A stretch of 64,000 nt of DNA from Zhihengliuella sp. (GTDB taxonomy: Bacteria > Actinomycetota > Actinomycetes > Actinomycetales > Micrococcaceae): assembly GCF_031178195.1 (NCBI RefSeq), contig NZ_JAPSJL010000007.1:62001-126000 (forward strand). The letters run 5' to 3'. Below the pieces are notes generated by a model. The model made no database searches. It was not told the origin of the DNA and was given only the letters and a program-made list of their open reading frames with translations. Positions 60,734 to 64,000 of the stretch are shown here, piece after piece. Positions within the stretch are counted from its first letter, which is position 1. Each line of letters begins with the position of its first letter. The position numbers and the translations under genes were made by a program.

Positions 60734-63088
60734 TCAGGAGGAGGCGTCCGCCTTCTCCGGGTCCAGCGCCGGGCTCGGCTGCCCCGTGGACGGCACGAAG
60801 CGGACCATCATCGCCTTGTAGCCGGGGGTGTTGGACTCGCGGGCGACCAGCTCGCGGTGCACCAGCGCGTTGGCCTCCGGGTAGTAGGCCGCGGCGCACC
60901 CGCGCGGCGTCGGGTAGGAGACCAGCCGGAACTGGTTCGCCCGGCGCTCCTCGCCGCCCTCGCGACCGCCCTTGAAGACGGAGATGACGTCGACCAGCTG
61001 GCGGTCCTCGAAGCCGAGCCGCTCCAGGTCCTCGGGGTTGACCAGGATGACGCGGCGGGCGTTCTTGATGCCCCGGTAGCGGTCGTCCAGCCCGTAGAAC
61101 GTGGTGTTGAACTGGTCGTGGCTGCGCATCGTCTGCAGGACCAGGTGGTCCTCGGGCGCCTTGAGGTACTCGAGCGGGCTCACGCTGAAGAGGCCCTTGC
61201 CGGACTCCGTGGCGAAGGACCGCGTGTCGCGCGGCGGGTTGGGCAGCACGAAGCCGTTGCGGTGCTTGATGCGCCGGTTGAAGTCCTCGAAGCCCGGGAT
61301 GACGTTCGCTATGTGGTCGCGGATGACGTCGTAGTCCTCCGCCATCGCGCGCCAGTCGACGGGATGGTCCGCTCCGAGCGTCGCCTCGGCCATGCGCGCG
61401 ACGATCACGGGCTCGGCCAGGAGGTGCTCGGAGACGGGCGCCAGGCGGCCCTGCGTCGTCTTGATGGTGGACATCGAGTCCTCGACCGTGAGGAACTGCG
61501 CCCCGCCCGGGTGCTTGTCGTCCTTGTCGGTACGGCCGAGCGTCGGGAGGATGATGGACGTCTTCCCGTGCACCACGTGCGAGCGGTTGGGCTTGGTGGA
61601 GATGTGCACCGTCAGCCCGGCGCGCTGCATCGCGGCCTCGAGGGCGTCCGTGTCCGAGCCGGCGAGGGAGAAGTTGCCGCCCATCGACACGAAGACGTCG
61701 ATGTCCCCGCGCTCGAAGGCCTCCTGCGTCGCCACGGAGTCGTACCCGTGCTCGCGCGGGCTCTGGATGCCGAACTCCGCGTCGAGCCGGTCCAGCCACG
61801 CGTCGGACATCCGCTCCCACACGCCCATGGTGCGGTCGCCCTGGACGTTCGAGTGGCCGCGCACGGGGCAGGCCCCGGCGCCCGGCTTGCCGAAGTTGCC
61901 CTGCAGGAGCAGGACGTTGATGATCTCCTTGATCGTGTTGACCGAGTGCGGCTGCTGAGTCAGGCCCAGCGCCCAGCAGATGATCGTGCCCTTGGACTTC
62001 GCCAGCATGTTCGCCAGCGCGGAGATCTCCAGGCGGGACAGGCCCGTGGCCTCCTCGGTGGCGTCCCAGTCGATCTCGGCCCGCGCCTGCCGGTACGCCT
62101 CGAAGCCGGCGGTGTTGCGCTCGACGAACTCGTGGTCGACGACGGTGCCCGGGGCGCGCTCCTCCTCCTGGAGCAGCAGGTGGCCCAGCGCCTGGAACAG
62201 GGCGAGGTCGCCACCGATCCGGATCTGCAGGAACTCGTCGGAGATCGTGTCGCCGCTCCCGAGCATCCCGCTGACGGACTGGGGGTCCTTGAAGGTGAAG
62301 AGTCCCGCCTCGGGCAGCGGGTTGACGGACACCACCTTCGCGCCCTTCTTCCGCGCCTCGGCGAGGGCGGAGAGCATGCGCGGGTGGTTCGTGCCCGGGT
62401 TCTGGCCGACCACCATGATGACGTCCGCGTGCTCGAAGTCGTCCAGCAGGACCGTGCCCTTGCCGATCCCGATGGTCGGCGCGAGGGCCGATCCGGAGGA
62501 CTCGTGGCACATGTTGGAGCAGTCCGGCAGGTTGTTCGTGCCGATCGAGCGGGCGAACAGCTGGTACATGAACGCCGTCTCGTTCGCCGTGCGGCCGGAC
62601 GTGTAGAACGCGCAGCGGTCCGGCGTCGTGGCGTTGATGTGCTGGGCGATGGTCTCGAAGGCGTCCGCCCAGGAGATCGGCGAGTAGTGGTCCTCTCCCT
62701 CGCGGATGATCACGGGCTGCGTGATGCGGCCCTGGCTGCCCAGCCAGTACTCGGTCTTGTCCCGTAGGTCGCTGATCGGGTGCTCGGCCCACCACTGCGG
62801 ATCCACGGTGCGCAGGGTCGACTCCTCGGCGAGCGCCTTCGCCCCGTTCTCGCAGAACTCGGCCGGCTTCCGCCGGCCCGTCGTCTCCGGCCACGCGCAG
62901 CCCGGGCAGTCGACGCCGTTGCGCTGGTTGACGCGCGCCATCGAGCGCATGGTGCGCGTGACGCCTGCCTGTTCGATCCCGCGCTCCAGTGCCACCATGA
63001 CGGCCTTCATGCCGGCTGCCGCCTTCTTGGGCGGCGTGACCTGAATGCTGCCCTCGTCGATGTCTTCCACTGGCGCTGGACGGTGCAT
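60734..63088 (-). CDS. FdhF/YdeP-family molybdopterin oxidoreductase
   Basis: A 784-residue molybdoenzyme. Near the N-terminus C61-P-G-C64-A-W-P-E and FCENG give cysteines of the YdeP-type iron-sulfur site. S-N-M-C-H-E-S-S-G near 193 puts cysteine where formate dehydrogenase H has selenocysteine. The bis-MGD-binding blocks include VVGQNPGTNHPRMLSAL and the C-terminal RGCAAAYYPEANALV. YdeP proteins are formate dehydrogenase-like with an unclear substrate. The upstream fdhD supports a sulfurated cofactor. The pair is probably one operon, 15 nt apart. Confidence 0.92.
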   Translation of the reverse strand: MHRPAPVEDIDEGSIQVTPPKKAAAGMKAVMVALERGIEQAGVTRTMRSMARVNQRNGVDCPGCAWPETTGRRKPAEFCENGAKALAEESTLRTVDPQWWAEHPISDLRDKTEYWLGSQGRITQPVIIREGEDHYSPISWADAFETIAQHINATTPDRCAFYTSGRTANETAFMYQLFARSIGTNNLPDCSNMCHESSGSALAPTIGIGKGTVLLDDFEHADVIMVVGQNPGTNHPRMLSALAEARKKGAKVVSVNPLPEAGLFTFKDPQSVSGMLGSGDTISDEFLQIRIGGDLALFQALGHLLLQEEERAPGTVVDHEFVERNTAGFEAYRQARAEIDWDATEEATGLSRLEISALANMLAKSKGTIICWALGLTQQPHSVNTIKEIINVLLLQGNFGKPGAGACPVRGHSNVQGDRTMGVWERMSDAWLDRLDAEFGIQSPREHGYDSVATQEAFERGDIDVFVSMGGNFSLAGSDTDALEAAMQRAGLTVHISTKPNRSHVVHGKTSIILPTLGRTDKDDKHPGGAQFLTVEDSMSTIKTTQGRLAPVSEHLLAEPVIVARMAEATLGADHPVDWRAMAEDYDVIRDHIANVIPGFEDFNRRIKHRNGFVLPNPPRDTRSFATESGKGLFSVSPLEYLKAPEDHLVLQTMRSHDQFNTTFYGLDDRYRGIKNARRVILVNPEDLERLGFEDRQLVDVISVFKGGREGGEERRANQFRLVSYPTPRGCAAAYYPEANALVHRELVARESNTPGYKAMMVRFVPSTGQPSPALDPEKADASS

Positions 63089-63103
63089 TGCTCCTCCTCG
63101 GAG

Positions 63104-63943
63104 TCAGCTGGAGACCGGGATGACCCGATCCGGATGTGTGTATAGATTCACGCTACTCCCCCTGCTGAACGCCGCAAGGGTCACACCTTCTCGATCCGCG
63201 AGCTCGACGGCGAGCGAGGACGGGGCGCTCACCGCGGAGAGGACGGCGATGCCGGCCATGCGGGCCTTCTGGACCAGCTCGAACGAGGCTCTTCCGGAGA
63301 CCTGGAGCACCACGTCGTGGAGGGGCAGACGCCCCTCGCGGAGGGCCCAGCCGATCACCTTGTCGACCGCATTGTGACGCCCGACGTCTTCGCGGATGCA
63401 CAGCAGCTCGCCGTCCATCGTGAAGAGTCCGGCCGCGTGGACGCCGCCGGTCCGGGAGAACAGCTCCTGCTGCTCGCGCAGGGAGTCGGGCAGGGCCAGG
63501 AGCGTCGCGATGTCGATGCGGGCTCCGGGCATCGGGGATCCGGGCAGGCGGGCGGCCTTCGCCACCGCGTCGATCGACGCCGTGCCGCAGATGCCGCACG
63601 AGCTGGTGGTGTAGACGTGGCGTTCGAGCCCGGCGTCCGGCGGTACGGCCGTCGCCGAGAGCTGCGCCTCCACGACGTTGAACGTCTGCCGGCCGTCCTC
63701 GTCCTCGCCCGCGCAGAAGCGCATGCTGACGAGGTCCTCCTCCGCGCAGAGGACGCCCTCGCCTGTCAGGAAGCCGGCCACCAGGTCGAAGTCGTCCCCC
63801 GGGGTGCGCATGGTGACGCTGAAGGCCTTGTGGCCGAGCCGGATCTCGAGCGGCTCCTCCGCGGCGAGGGTCTCCTCGCGGCGGCGGCCGGGATCGTCGA
63901 GGAAGAGCCTCGTCACCCGGCGTCGTGCGATCTTGCGTGGCAT
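63104..63943 (-). CDS. fdhD: FdhD, sulfur carrier/sulfurtransferase for formate dehydrogenase-type enzymes
   Basis: A 279-residue protein. The motif T-T-S-S-C-G-I-C-G-T near 115 supplies the CxxC cysteines that carry sulfur to the molybdenum cofactor. VTMRTPGDDFDLVAGFLTGEGV near 50 and C-I-R-E-D-V-G-R-H-N-A-V-D-K near 190 are the other FdhD signatures. It activates the downstream FdhF-type enzyme. The start at 63943 was preferred to 63967 because AGGAGGA lies 5 nt upstream. The remaining 57 bp to the window end hold no visible gene. Confidence 0.95.
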   Translation of the reverse strand: MPRKIARRRVTRLFLDDPGRRREETLAAEEPLEIRLGHKAFSVTMRTPGDDFDLVAGFLTGEGVLCAEEDLVSMRFCAGEDEDGRQTFNVVEAQLSATAVPPDAGLERHVYTTSSCGICGTASIDAVAKAARLPGSPMPGARIDIATLLALPDSLREQQELFSRTGGVHAAGLFTMDGELLCIREDVGRHNAVDKVIGWALREGRLPLHDVVLQVSGRASFELVQKARMAGIAVLSAVSAPSSLAVELADREGVTLAAFSRGSSVNLYTHPDRVIPVSS

Positions 63944-64000
63944 GCGTCCTCCTAGCGTGTGCTCCACGGTAGCGGGAGGAACTCTACGGGGTCCCCGTCC

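Noticed and set aside
1-64000. CRISPR arrays, insertion sequences, attachment sites or a replication origin
   Set aside because: No regularly spaced repeats, transposase or integrase motifs, or DnaA-box clusters were seen.

Overview
The window is high-GC DNA with short intergenic gaps, many ATGA start/stop overlaps and several apparently leaderless genes. Gene content points to an actinobacterium of the order Micrococcales, most likely family Micrococcaceae: a WXG100/EccC/EccD type VII secretion locus, menaquinone genes, a MetP/MetS transporter, a TM0106-type nuclease-helicase and PhoX. I see no insertion sequence, phage gene, CRISPR array or composition break, so it reads as ordinary chromosome. 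Both ends are cut, the left inside htpX and the right just upstream of fdhD.

Layout. 1-4.2 kb: partial htpX, an MFS exporter, a DUF368 membrane protein and a ferredoxin-NADP reductase, all on the minus strand. 4.4-12.5 kb: a compact, divergently transcribed type VII secretion locus. Two small Esx-like proteins face left; a small membrane protein, EccD, a MinD-like ATPase and EccC face right, and no eccB, eccE or mycP is present. 12.5-16.6 kb: RarD, the MetS/MetP sodium symporter pair, a SMI1/KNR4-like protein and a HIT protein. 16.6-28 kb: menaquinone genes (polyprenyl diphosphate synthase, menG, menF, menD, menC), interrupted by a polar amino acid ABC transporter operon and a PhoX phosphatase.

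28-45.2 kb: PAP2 phosphatase, an MBL hydrolase/MFS pair, a small membrane protein, a 1218-residue RecB-like nuclease plus UPF1-like helicase, a siderophore-interacting protein with a DtxR/IdeR-like box, an unknown protein behind a long structured leader, thioesterase, App1-like phosphatase, inositol monophosphatase, a DUF4190 protein, a ferritin-VIT fusion and a SWIM-SNF2 helicase. 45.2-51.6 kb: a zinc alcohol dehydrogenase, then a likely guanidino-compound module (ThDP enzyme, ureohydrolase, XRE-cupin regulator, sodium:solute symporter). 51.6-64 kb: sucCD, pcrA, tRNA-Arg(CCU), a ROK regulator, a Nudix hydrolase, an ABC exporter, and an FdhF/YdeP-type molybdoenzyme with fdhD.

The most distinctive part is the type VII locus. 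One Esx protein has F-K-G and the other W-E-D where W-x-G is expected, the MinD-like ATPase lacks its P-loop lysine, and a 106-residue one-pass membrane protein sits where a component such as EccB might be expected. The second is the guanidino-compound module, which resembles the last steps of the arginine transaminase route (2-ketoarginine decarboxylase and guanidinobutyrase).
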